DNA of 64,000 nt from Urophycis tenuis (Eukaryota > Chordata > Actinopteri > Gadiformes > Phycidae), in assembly GCA_036785325.1 (NCBI GenBank), contig JAXIVH010000149.1, positions 1-64,000 on the forward strand, given 5' to 3'. Below the pieces are notes generated by a model, which worked only from the letters and a program-made list of their open reading frames with translations, searched no databases and had not been told where the DNA came from. This document shows positions 50,459 through 62,272 of the stretch, piece by piece; the stretch's first letter is position 1; every line of letters starts with the position of its first letter. The translations under genes and the position numbers were made by a program.

Positions 50459-50476
50459 ATCCCACTTCTGACACCA
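50459..50476 (-). promoter_or_regulatory. Primer-binding site, fits tRNA-Leu
   Basis: One base after the 5-prime LTR the minus strand reads TGGTGTCAGAAGTGGGAT. It starts with TGG, the complement of the CCA end of any tRNA. The rest fits the 3-prime end of vertebrate tRNA-Leu genes that end in CTGACA. The tRNA assignment is from memory of the tRNA sequence and is less certain than the site itself. Confidence 0.75.
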
Positions 50477-50477
50477 A

Positions 50478-50768
50478 TGTAATGACCTCGCCGGTGACAT
50501 AAGGATGTCTAGTCATTAATTCTTGTACACACTTTTATTCTACAACCAGGTCACTCAAAAAAACACTTAACCAACGGCATCAAAACCCAGAAAAACACAC
50601 ACGGTAACCCGGGCAACGCCCCCCCGTCACCCCCCGGTCCCTTCAACGCACAAGCCCCCCCCACACTGATCGAAGCAGCACATCCCTGTACATGTGCCCA
50701 GAACTGGCACAACGGACAACAAAACACATCGATGCAATAAACCACCCAAACGTCCCAGGGTCGCTACA
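50478..50768 (-). repeat. 5-prime LTR of the retrotransposon (291 bp)
   Basis: This is the second LTR copy, upstream of gag on the minus strand, so it should hold the promoter. I see no convincing TATA box. It differs from the 45191-45480 copy by one extra A in an A-run near 50558, with no substitution noticed. Confidence 0.95.
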
Positions 50769-50772
50769 GAGT
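50769..50772. other. Target-site duplication, right copy (GAGT)
   Basis: The four bases match 45187-45190, and the satellite continues with atttctatttc as in uninterrupted long units. Insertion therefore occurred at the start of the TATTTC tract, between the two CTCF-like motifs of the unit. Confidence 0.9.
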
Positions 50773-52639
50773 ATTTCTATTTCTATTTCTATAACTCTTC
50801 TTCACAAAACGACCACTAGGTGGAGACGACGCACCACCAGCGAGGAATCAAAAGAGGAGGAACAACCTTGAATACAAAGATTAAAACCCACTCCAGCTGT
50901 GAGTCTCTCGATGTATTTATTTACTAAAAAAAAATATATTAAATATATATACTCCTCCCATCTCTTCTCCCCTGTCTTCCCTCATGGAAATGAGGGAGTT
51001 GTGGGAGATAGAGTGTACTAGCCCGATCCGGCGGGGGTGAGTTCAGTCCGTACAGACTGTCTCACCTTGACTCTACCTTACTCAATCTCTAGCTCTAACT
51101 CTAACCCTAGGGATAACCTCAACCCCAACCCTAACCATAGGCCTAACCTTAGCCCTAACCCTAACTCAACCCTAACACTAACCCTTACCTTGGCCCTAAT
51201 CTTAACACTAACCTCAACCCCTAACCTTAGCCTTAACACTAACCCTAACCCCTACTCTAACTCTAACCCTAACCCCTACTCTAACTCTAACCCTAAGCCT
51301 ACCCTAACCTCCAACACTAACCCTACCCTAACTCTAACGCTAACCCTAACTCTAACCTTTGCCCTAACTTTAGCCCTAACCCTAGCCTCAGCCATAACCC
51401 TAACCCTAACCTTAGCCCTAACCCTAACCTTAACCCTAACCCTAACCTTGGCCCTTACCTTAACACTAACCTCAAACCTAACCTTAACCCTAACCTCAGC
51501 CATAACCCTAACCCTAACCTTAGCCCTAACCCTAATTCTAGCCCTAACCCTAATCTTAACCATAACCTTAACCCTAACCTTGGCCCTAACACTTAACCTA
51601 ACCTTATCCATAACACTAACCCTAACCTCAACCCTAACCTTAACCCCAATCTCAGCCGTAACCCCAACCCTAACCTTATCCCTAACCTTAAACCTAACCC
51701 TAACCTCAGCCCTAACCTTAACCCTAACCTCAGCCCTCATCTTAACCCTAACCCCTAACCCCTAACCTCTAACCCTAACCCTAACCTTACCCTAACCGTA
51801 ACGCTAACCCTAACCCTTACTCTAACCTTAGCCCTAACCTTAGCCCTAACCGTAACCCTAACCTTAACCCTAACCTTAACCCTAAACCGTAACCTTATAC
51901 CTAACCCTAACCTCAGCCCTAACCTTAACCCTAACCGCAACCCCTCCCATTTACTTCAAACCTAACGTTAAGGTTAACTGCTAACTCTACCCCTAAATCT
52001 ACCCTAACCTTAACCTACACTTGACATATTGGAGGAAGAAGACAATTACCCAGCATGCATTTCATCCGGAAAACTTTTCACAAAAAAACCCATTACCGAA
52101 GTACCTACGGCGAGAATAGACTACCCCAAGAAATTGTTGTTTTGGGTGAGGAAAGTAAGCCATTGAGTCTTCTCTAAGGTCAACTTCCTACACAATCTCT
52201 GTAGTCGCGCGGTGTATGGGGCACAGGAATTGTTATTAACAGGCTGTTCGGCATGGGGTCCTGGAGGGGCCAGGGAGGCAGTGCTTAGTCGCGGCTGGCC
52301 TTGGCCTTTCCTACCCTGGGACCGACTGGGAAGGCACCGCTGGTCGGGGCTGGTCTTGGTCTTTCCTAGGTCTGGACACCCATCGCTGAGGATAGCTGCA
52401 TTGGGGGACCGTGGAGGCAGTGCTTTGTCACGGCTGGCCTCGGTCCTTCGTGACCCCAGTTTTCTGCTAGTTCATCTGGACCCAACAGAGGACAAGAACC
52501 AAGCTCCGGCCCTGATTGGCCAAACCAGGGCTACCTAGCGGTGTTAACAACTGGTTTGTGCTGGTCAGGGGGTAAGTATGTGCCCCCTCCTCTCCATAAC
52601 CAAAACAATGTATCCTAAAAAGTGTTTTACTTACCTTTA

Positions 52640-54718
52640 CTTACCTCAACGTTACCTCAACAAATGATCACTCCTAAAAAAGCTTAAACCCAATACCAAT
52701 TCCATTTCGGAAACGACACACCTTGAGAATTGATCACTCTCGGGGGGGCCTCCCTTGGGTGAGGGTGTATAGTGACAATGGCCAGAAACACCCTATGATC
52801 CCAGGGTCCACTACTGATGACGTGTCCTAATATTTCGATAGCACGTTTATACTCAAATAGAAATTGAATAGAAAAGTCTCACTCCAGCTGTGACTCGTCT
52901 TTATTCAAATAAGTAAATATACCAATGCATTGGAAGTACCTTCAATCAAACAAGAATGACCTTCATCTTGGAACAAAGAAAACCTTTGGGAAAAGGAAAA
53001 ACAAGTCTATATCTCCAAATCAGCGGTTATATCACAACAAGACAGATAACCATTTCGTTTTACTTCATTCTTGGTAATATGGGAAAAGAGAGCTGCGGAT
53101 GACTAGATATTGGCGAGTGCAACTGCCTTTGATCCCCTATTCAACTACCGAGTCGTTGGATGAGGTGGGGGGGGTCATCGAGATAACTCTAACGAACCCA
53201 ACCCTAACCATAGGCCTAACCTTAGCCCTAACCCTAACTCAACCCTAACACTAACCCTTACCTTGGCCCTAATCTTAACACTAACCTCAACCCCTAACCT
53301 TAGCCTTAACACTAACCCTAACCCCTACTCTAACTCTAACCCTAACCCCTACTCTAACTCTAACCCTAAGCCTACCCTAACCTCCAACACTAACCCTACC
53401 CTAACTCTAACGCTAACCCTAACTCTAACCTTTACCCTAACTTTAGCCCTAACCCTAGCCTCAGCCATAACCCTAACCCTTACCTTAGCCCTAACCCTAA
53501 CCTTAACCCTAACCCTAACCTTGGCCCTAACCTTAACACTAACCTCAAACCTAACCTTAACCCTAACCTCAGCCATAACCCTAACCCTAACCTTAGCCCT
53601 AACCCTAATTCTAGCCCTAACCCTAATCTTAACCATAACCTTAACCCTAACCTTGGCCCTAACACTTAACCTAACCTTATCCATAACACTAACCCTAACC
53701 TCAACCCTAACCTTAACCCCAATCTCAGCCGTAACCCCAACCCTATCCTTATCCCTAACCTTAAACCTAACCCTAACCTCAGCCCTAACCTTAACCCTAA
53801 CCTCAGCCCTCATCTTAACCCTAACCCCTAACCCCTAACCTCTAACCCTAACCCTAACCTTACCCTAACCGTAACGCTAACCCTAACCCTTACTCTAACC
53901 TTAGCCCTAACCTTAGCCCTAACCGTAACCGTAACCCTAACCTTAACCCTAACCTTAACCCTAAACCGTAACCTTATACCTAACCCTAACCTCAGCCCTA
54001 ACCTTAACCCTAACCGCAACCCCTCCCATTTACTTCAAACCTAACGTTAAGGTTAACTGCTAACTCTACCCCTAAATCTACCCTAACCTTAACCTACACT
54101 TGACATATTGGAGGAAGAAGACAATTACCCAGCATGCATTTCATCCGGAAAACTTTTCACAAAAAAACCCATTACCGAAGTACCTACGGCGAGAATAGAC
54201 TACCCCAAGAAATTGTTGTTTTGGGTGAGGAAAGTAAGCCATTGAGTCTTCTCTAAGGTCAACTTCCTACACAATCTCTGTAGTCGCGCGGTGTATGGGG
54301 CACAGGAATTGTTATTAACAGGCTGTTCGGCATGGGGTCCTGGAGGGGCCAGGGAGGCAGTGCTTAGTCGCGGCTGGCCTTGGCCTTTCCTACCCTGGGA
54401 CCGACTGGGAAGGCACCGCTGGTCGGGGCTGGTCTTGGTCTTTCCTAGGTCTGGACACCCATCGCTGAGGATAGCTGCATTGGGGGACCGTGGAGGCAGT
54501 GCTTTGTCACGGCTGGCCTCGGTCCTTCGTGACCCCAGTTTTCTGCTAGTTCATCTGGACCCAACAGAGGACAAGAACCAAGCTCCGGCCCTGATTGGCC
54601 AAACCAGGGCTACCTAGCGGTGTTAACAACTGGTTTGTGCTGGTCAGGGGGTAAGTATGTGCCCCCTCCTCTCCATAACCAAAACAATGTATCCTAAAAA
54701 GTGTTTTACTTACCTTTA
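52640..54718 (+). repeat. Unit 20, short type with 6-bp insertion (2079 bp)
   Basis: The telomere-like block is about 53196-54096 and the GC-rich block 54291-54617. One extra hexamer (ccgtaa) near 53930 explains the length. It begins cttacctcaacg as unit 2 does and shares its tttaccc variant. A private change gives caagaatgacc near 52953. Confidence 0.92.
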
Positions 54719-56765
54719 CTTACCTCGACGTTACCTCAACAAATGATCACTCCTTGAAAAAGCTTAAACCCAATACCAATTCCATTTCGGAAACGACACA
54801 CCTTGAGAATTGATCACTCTCGGGGGGGCCTCCCTTGGGTGAGGGTGTATAGTGACAATGGCCAGAAACACCCTATGATCCCAGGGTCCACTACTGATGA
54901 CGTGTCCTAATATTTCGATAGCACGTTTATACTCAAATAGAAATGGAAAAGAAAAGTCTCACTCCAGCTGTGACTCGTCTTTATTCAAATAAGTAAATAT
55001 ACCAATGCATTGGAAGTACCTTCAATCAAACTAGATTGACCTTCATCTTGGAACAAAGAAAACCTTTGGGAAAAGGAAAAACAAGTCTATATCTCCAAAT
55101 CAGCGGTTATATCACAACAAGACAGATAACCATTTCGTTTTACTTCATTCTTGGTAATATGGGAAAAGAGAGCTGCGGATGACTAGATATTGGCGAGTGC
55201 AACTGCCTTTGATCCCCTATTCAACTACCGAGTCGTTGGATGAGGTGGGGGGGGTCATCGAGATAACTCTAACGAACCCAACCCTAACCATAGGCCTAAC
55301 CTTAGCCCTAACCCTAACTCAACCCTAACACTAACCCTTACCTTGGCCCTAATCTTAACACTAACCTCAACCCCTAACCTTAGCCTTAACACTAACCCTA
55401 ACCCCTACTCTAACTCTAACCCTAACCCCTACTCTAACTCTAACCCTAAGCCTACCCTAACCTCCAACACTAACCCTACCCTAACTCTAACGCTAACCCT
55501 AACTCTAACCTTTACCCTAACTTTAGCCCTAACCCTAGCCTCAGCCATAACCCTAACCCTTACCTTAGCCCTAACCCTAACCTTAACCCTAACCCTAACC
55601 TTGGCCCTAACCTTAACACTAACCTCAAACCTAACCTTAACCCTAACCTCAGCCATAACCCTAACCCTAACCTTAGCCCTAACCCTAATTCTAGCCCTAA
55701 CCCTAATCTTAACCATAACCTTAACCCTAACCTTGGCCCTAACACTTAACCTAACCTTATCCATAACACTAACCCTAACCTCAACCCTAACCTTAACCCC
55801 AATCTCAGCCGTAACCCCAACCCTATCCTTATCCCTAACCTTAAACCTAACCCTAACCTCAGCCCTAACCTTAACCCTAACCTCAGCCCTCATCTTAACC
55901 CTAACCCTAACCTTACCCTAACCGTAACGCTAACCCTAACCCTTACTCTAACCTTAGCCCTAACCTTAGCCCTAACCGTAACCCTAACCTTAACCCTAAC
56001 CTTAACCCTAAACCGTAACCTTATACCTAACCCTAACCTCAGCCCTAACCTTAACCCTAACCGAAACCCCTCCCATTTACTTCAAACCTAACGTTAAGGT
56101 TAACTGCTAACTCTACCCCTAAATCTACCCTAACCTTAACCTACACTTGACATATTGGAGGAAGAAGACAATTACCCAGCATGCATTTCATCCGGAAAAC
56201 TTTTCACAAAAAAACCCATTACCGAAGTACCTACGGCGAGAATAGACTACCCCAAGAAATTGTTGTTTTGGGTGAGGAAAGTAAGCCATTGAGTCTTCTC
56301 TAAGGTCAACTTCCTACACAATCTCTGTAGTCGCGCGGTGTATGGGGCACAGGAATTGTTATTAACAGGCTGTTCGGCATGGGGTCCTGGAGGGGCCAGG
56401 GAGGCAGTGCTTAGTCGCGGCTGGCCTTGGCCTTTCCTACCCTGGGACCGACTGGGAAGGCACCGCTGGTCGGGGCTGGTCTTGGTCTTTCCTAGGTCTG
56501 GACACCCATCGCTGAGGATAGCTGCATTGGGGGACCGTGGAGGCAGTGCTTTGTCACGGCTGGCCTCGGTCCTTCGTGACCCCAGTTTTCTGCTAGTTCA
56601 TCTGGACCCAACAGAGGACAAGAACCAAGCTCCGGCCCTGATTGGCCAAACCAGGGCTACCTAGCGGTGTTAACAACTGGTTTGTGCTGGTCAGGGGGTA
56701 AGTATGTGCCCCCTCCTCTCCATAACCAAAACAATGTATCCTAAAAAGTGTTTTACTTACCTTTA
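54719..56765 (+). repeat. Unit 21, short type with 27-bp deletion (2047 bp)
   Basis: The telomere-like block is about 55276-56143 and the GC-rich block 56338-56664. It is the same subtype as units 6 and 12 (long-class opening, G-run of 8, 27-bp deletion) but is followed by a standard long unit instead of a 61-bp-deletion unit. Confidence 0.92.
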
Positions 56766-59546
56766 CTTACCTCGACGTTACCTCAACAAATGATCACTCC
56801 TTGAAAAAGCTTAAACCCAATACCAATTCCATTTCGGAAACGACACACCTTGAGAATTGATCACTCTCGGGGGGGCCTCCCTTGGGTGAGGGTGTATAGT
56901 GACAATGGCCAGAAACACCCTATGATCCCAGGGTCCACTACTGATGACGTGTCCTAATATTTCGATAGCACGTTTATACTCAAATAGAAATGGAAAAGAA
57001 AAGTCTCACTCCAGCTGTGACTCGTCTTTATTCAAATAAGTAAATATACCAATGCATTGGAAGTACCTTCAATCAAACTAGATTGACCTTCATCTTGGAA
57101 CAAAGAAAACCTTTGGGAAAAGGAAAAACAAGTCTATATCTCCAAATCAGCGGTTATATCACAACAAGACAGATAACCATTTCGTTTTACTTCATTCTTG
57201 GTAATATGGGAAAAGAGAGCTGCGGATGACTAGATATTGGCGAGTGCAACTGCCTTTGATCCCCTATTCAACTACCGAGTCGTTGGATGAGGTGGGGGGG
57301 GGGTCATCGAGATAACTCTAACGAACCTAACCGAGCCAGGGCCATCGAAAGAACGGGCTCTCTACACAACCCATTTATATTACCTTACCAACTGTTATTC
57401 ACAAAACGACCACTAGATGGAGGCGATGGACCACCACTGAAGAATCAAAAGAAGGCAACCAGCCTTTAACACAAAGACTAAAAACTCACTCCAGCTGTGA
57501 TCCTCTTTATCTAAATAAATAAATAAACAAAAATGAATAAATAAATAGACTAAATAAATATACAAATATAAATAAATAAATTAAATATAGATTACCTTAC
57601 CAACTATTGCAATTACCTATTATTATTGTTATTATTATTATTACTTACCTATTAATGCAATTTCCCAACCTGGGAACAATAGAGTATTTCTATTTCTATA
57701 ACTCTTCTTCACAAAACGACCACTAGGTGGAGACGACGCACCACCAGCGAGGAATCAAAAGAGGAGGAACAACCTTGAATACAAAGATTAAAACCCACTC
57801 CAGCTGTGAGTCTCTCGATGTATTTATTAACTAAAAAAATATATATTAAATATATATACTCCTCCCATCTCTTCTCCCCTGTCTTCCCTCATGGAAATGA
57901 GGGAGTTGGGGGAGATAGAGTGTACTAGCCCGATCCGGCGGGGGTGAGTTCAGTCCGTACAGACTGTCTCACCTTGAACCTACCTTCCTCAATCTCTAGC
58001 TCTAACTCTAACCCTAGGGATAACCTCAACCCCAACCCTAACCATAGGCCTAACCTTAGCCCTAACCCTAACTCAACCCTAACACTAACCCTTACCTTGG
58101 CCCTAATCTTAACACTAACCTCAACCCCTAACCTTAGCCTTAACACTAACCCTAACCCCTACTCTAACTCTAACCCTAACCCCTACTCTAACTCTAACCC
58201 TAAGCCTACCCTAACCTCCAACACTAACCCTACCCTAACTCTAACGCTAACCCTAACTCTAACCTTTGCCCTAACTTTAGCCCTAACCCTAGCCTCAGCC
58301 ATAACCCTAACCCTTACCTTAGCCCTAACCCTAACCTTAACCCTAACCCTAACCTTGGCCCTAACCTTAACACTAACCTCAAACCTAACCTTAACCCTAA
58401 CCTCAGCCATAACCCTAACCCTAACCTTAGCCCTAACCCTAATTCTAGCCCTAACCCTAATCTTAACCATAACCTTAACCCTAACCTTGGCCCTAACACT
58501 TAACCTAACCTTATCCATAACACTAACCCTAACCTCAACCCTAACCTTAACCCCAATCTCAGCCGTAACCCCAACCCTATCCTTATCCCTAACCTTAAAC
58601 CTAACCCTAACCTCAGCCCTAACCTTAACCCTAACCTCAGCCCTCATCTTAACCCTAACCCCTAACCCCTAACCTCTAACCCTAACCCTAACCTTACCCT
58701 AACCGTAACGCTAACCCTAACCCTTACTCTAACCTTAGCCCTAACCTTAGCCCTAACCGTAACCCTAACCTTAACCCTAACCTTAACCCTAAACCGTAAC
58801 CTTATACCTAACCCTAACCTCAGCCCTAACCTTAACCCTAACCGTAACCCCTCCCATTTACTTCAAACCTAACGTTAAGGTTAACTGCTAACTCTACCCC
58901 TAAATCTACCCTAACCTTAACCTACACTTGACATATTGGAGGAAGAAGACAATTACCCAGCATGCATTTCATCCGGAAAACTTTTCACAAAAAAACCCAT
59001 TACCGAAGTACCTACGGCGAGAATAGACTACCCCAAGAAATTGTTGTTTTGGGTGAGGAAAGTAAGCCATTGAGTCTTCTCTAAGGTCAACTTCCTACAC
59101 AATCTCTGTAGTCGCGCGGTGTATGGGGCACAGGAATTGTTATTAACAGGCTGTTCGGCATGGGGTCCTGGAGGGGCCAGGGAGGCAGTGCTTAGTCGCG
59201 GCTGGCCTTGGCCTTTCCTACCCTGGGACCGACTGGGAAGGCACCGCTGGTCGGGGCTGGTCTTGGTCTTTCCTAGGTCTGGACACCCATCGCTGAGGAT
59301 AGCTGCATTGGGGGACCGTGGAGGCAGTGCTTTGTCACGGCTGGCCTCGGTCCTTCGTGACCCCAGTTTTCTGCTAGTTCATCTGGACCCAACAGAGGAC
59401 AAGAACCAAGCTCCGGCCCTGATTGGCCAAACCAGGGCTACCTAGCGGTGTTAACAACTGGTTTGTGCTGGTCAGGGGGTAAGTATGTGCCCCCTCCTCT
59501 CCATAACCAAAACAATGTATCCTAAAAAGTGTTTTACTTACCTTTA
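56766..59546 (+). repeat. Unit 22, long type (2781 bp)
   Basis: The telomere-like block is about 57998-58924 and the GC-rich block 59119-59445. One TATTTC hexamer is missing near 57685, which explains the length. The AT tract has the ttattaactaaaaa form of units 16 and 18. Confidence 0.92.
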
Positions 59547-62272
59547 CTTACCTCGACGTTACCTCAACAAATGATCACTCCTTGAAAAAGCTTAAACCCA
59601 ATACCAATTCCATTTCGGAAACGACACACCTTGAGAATTGATCACTCTCGGGGGGGCCTCCCTTGGGTGAGGGTGTATAGTGACAATGGCCAGAAACACC
59701 CTATGATCCCAGGGTCCACTACTGATGACGTGTCCTAATATTTCGATAGCACGTTTATACTCAAATAGAAATGGAAAAGAAAAGTCTCACTCCAGCTGTG
59801 ACTCGTCTTTATTCAAATAAGTAAATATACCAATGCATTGGAAGTACCTTCAATCAAACTAGATTGACCTTCATCTTGGAACAAAGAAAACCTTTGGGAA
59901 AAGGAAAAACAAGTCTATATCTCCAAATCAGCGGTTATATCACAACAAGACAGATAACCATTTCGTTTTACTTCATTCTTGGTAATATGGGAAAAGAGAG
60001 CTGCGGATGACTAGATATTGGCGAGTGCAACTGCCTTTGATCCCCTATTCAACTACCGAGTCGTTGGATGAGGTGGGGGGGGGGTCATCGAGATAACTCT
60101 AACGAACCTAACCGAGCCAGGGCCATCGAAAGAACGGGCTCTCTACACAACCCATTTATATTACCTTACCAACTGTTATTCACAAAACGACCACTAGATG
60201 GAGGCGATGGACCACCACTGAAGAATCAAAAGAAGGCAACCAGCCTTTAACACAAAGACTAAAAACTCACTCCAGCTGTGATCCTCTTTATCTAAATAAA
60301 TAAATAAACAAAAATGAATAAATAAATAGACTAAATAAATATACAAATATAAATAAATAAATAAAATATAGATTACCTTACCAACTATTGCAATTACCTA
60401 TTATTATTGTTATTATTATTATTACTTACCTATTAATGCAATTTCCCAACCTGGGAACAATAGAGTATTTCTATTTCTATTTCTATAACTCTTCTTCACA
60501 AAACGACCACTAGGTGGAGACGACGCACCACCAGCGAGGAATCAAAAGAGGAGGAACAACCTTGAATACAAAGATTAAAACCCACTCCAGCTGTGAGTCT
60601 CTCGATGTATTTATTTACTAAAAAAAAATATATTAAATATATATACTCCTCCCATCTCTTCTCCCCTGTCTTCCCTCATGGAAATGAGGGAGTTGTGGGA
60701 GATAGAGTGTACTAGCCCGATCCGGCGGGGGTGAGTTCAGTCCGTACAGACTGTCTCACCTTGACTCTACCTTACTCAATCTCTAGCTCTAACTCTAACC
60801 CTAGGGATAACCTCAACCCCAACCCTAACCATAGGCCTAACCTTAGCCCTAACCCTAACTCAACCCTAACACTAACCCTTACCTTGGCCCTAATCTTAAC
60901 ACTAACCTCAACCCCTAACCTTAGCCTTAACACTAACCCTAACCCCTACTCTAACTCTAACCCTAACCCCTACTCTAACTCTAACCCTAAGCCTACCCTA
61001 ACCTCCAAAACTAACCCTACCCTAACTCTAACGCTTACCCTAACTCTAACCTTTGCCCTAACTTTAGCCCTAACCCTAGCCTCAGCCATAACCCTAACCC
61101 TAACCTTAGCCCTAACCCTAACCTTAACCCTAACCCTAACCTTGGCCCTTACCTTAACACTAACCTCAAACCTAACCTTAACCCTAACCTCAGCCATAAC
61201 CCTAACCCTAACCTTAGCCCTAACCCTAATTCTAGCCCTAACCCTAATCTTAACCATAACCTTAACCCTAACCTTGGCCCTAACACTTAACCTAACCTTA
61301 TCCATAACACTAACCCTAACCTCAACCCTAACCTTAACCCCAATCTCAGCCGTAACCCCAACCCTAACCTTATCCCTAACCTTAAACCTAACCCTAACCT
61401 CAGCCCTAACCTTAACCCTAACCTCAGCCCTCATCTTAACCCTAACCCCTAACCCCTAACCTCTAACCCTAACCCTAACCTTACCCTAACCGTAACGCTA
61501 ACCCTAACCCTTACTCTAACCTTAGCCCTAACCTTAGCCCTAACCGTAACCCTAACCTTAACCCTAACCGCAACCCCTCCCATTTACTTCAAACCTAACG
61601 TTAAGGTTAACTGCTAACTCTACCCCTAAATCTACCCTAACCTTAACCTACACTTGACATATTGGAGGAAGAAGACAATTACCCAGCATGCATTTCATCC
61701 GGAAAACTTTTCACAAAAAAACCCATTACCGAAGTACCTACGGCGAGAATAGACTACCCCAAGAAATTGTTGTTTTGGGTGAGGAAAGTAAGCCATTGAG
61801 TCTTCTCTAAGGTCAACTTCCTACACAATCTCTGTAGTCGCGCGGTGTATGGGGCACAGGAATTGTTATTAACAGGCTGTTCGGCATGGGGTCCTGGAGG
61901 GGCCAGGGAGGCAGTGCTTAGTCGCGGCTGGCCTTGGCCTTTCCTACCCTGGGACCGACTGGGAAGGCACCGCTGGTCGGGGCTGGTCTTGGTCTTTCCT
62001 AGGTCTGGACACCCATCGCTGAGGATAGCTGCATTGGGGGACCGTGGAGGCAGTGCTTTGTCACGGCTGGCCTCGGTCCTTCGTGACCCCAGTTTTCTGC
62101 TAGTTCATCTGGACCCAACAGAGGACAAGAACCAAGCTCCGGCCCTGATTGGCCAAACCAGGGCTACCTAGCGGTGTTAACAACTGGTTTGTGCTGGTCA
62201 GGGGGTAAGTATGTGCCCCCTCCTCTCCATAACCAAAACAATGTATCCTAAAAAGTGTTTTACTTACCTTAA
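59547..62272 (+). repeat. Unit 23, long type with 61-bp deletion (2726 bp)
   Basis: The telomere-like block is about 60785-61650 and the GC-rich block 61845-62171. It shares the aaaactaac variant near 61008 and the 61-bp deletion with units 7 and 13. Confidence 0.92.

Larger units (their letters stand above)
45191..50768 (-). mobile_element. Ty3/gypsy-type LTR retrotransposon, near-full length
   Basis: The 5578-bp element, transcribed on the minus strand, has LTRs at both ends (TG...CA, with TGTA/TACA terminal inverted repeats), a primer-binding site, gag, pol and a polypurine tract. The order protease, reverse transcriptase, RNase H, integrase places it in the Ty3/gypsy (Metaviridae) group. 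No envelope gene or integrase chromodomain is seen. I cannot assign the clade. The LTRs differ by one A in an A-run, so the insertion is recent. It is the only copy in the window. One reading-frame break in pol suggests it is not autonomous as sequenced. Confidence 0.95.
44283..52639 (+). repeat. Unit 19, long-type mosaic interrupted by a retrotransposon
   Basis: The satellite parts are 44283-45190 and 50769-52639 after the insertion; without it the unit would be about 2775 bp. The telomere-like block is about 51091-52017 and the GC-rich block 52212-52538. It begins like units 9, 15 and 17 (cctaaaaaagc, gacctccatc, 8 G) but keeps the 711-bp segment. Right of the insertion it matches the second long subtype (ttatttact). 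It has lost 9 bases of the ATT microsatellite near 45140. Confidence 0.9.
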
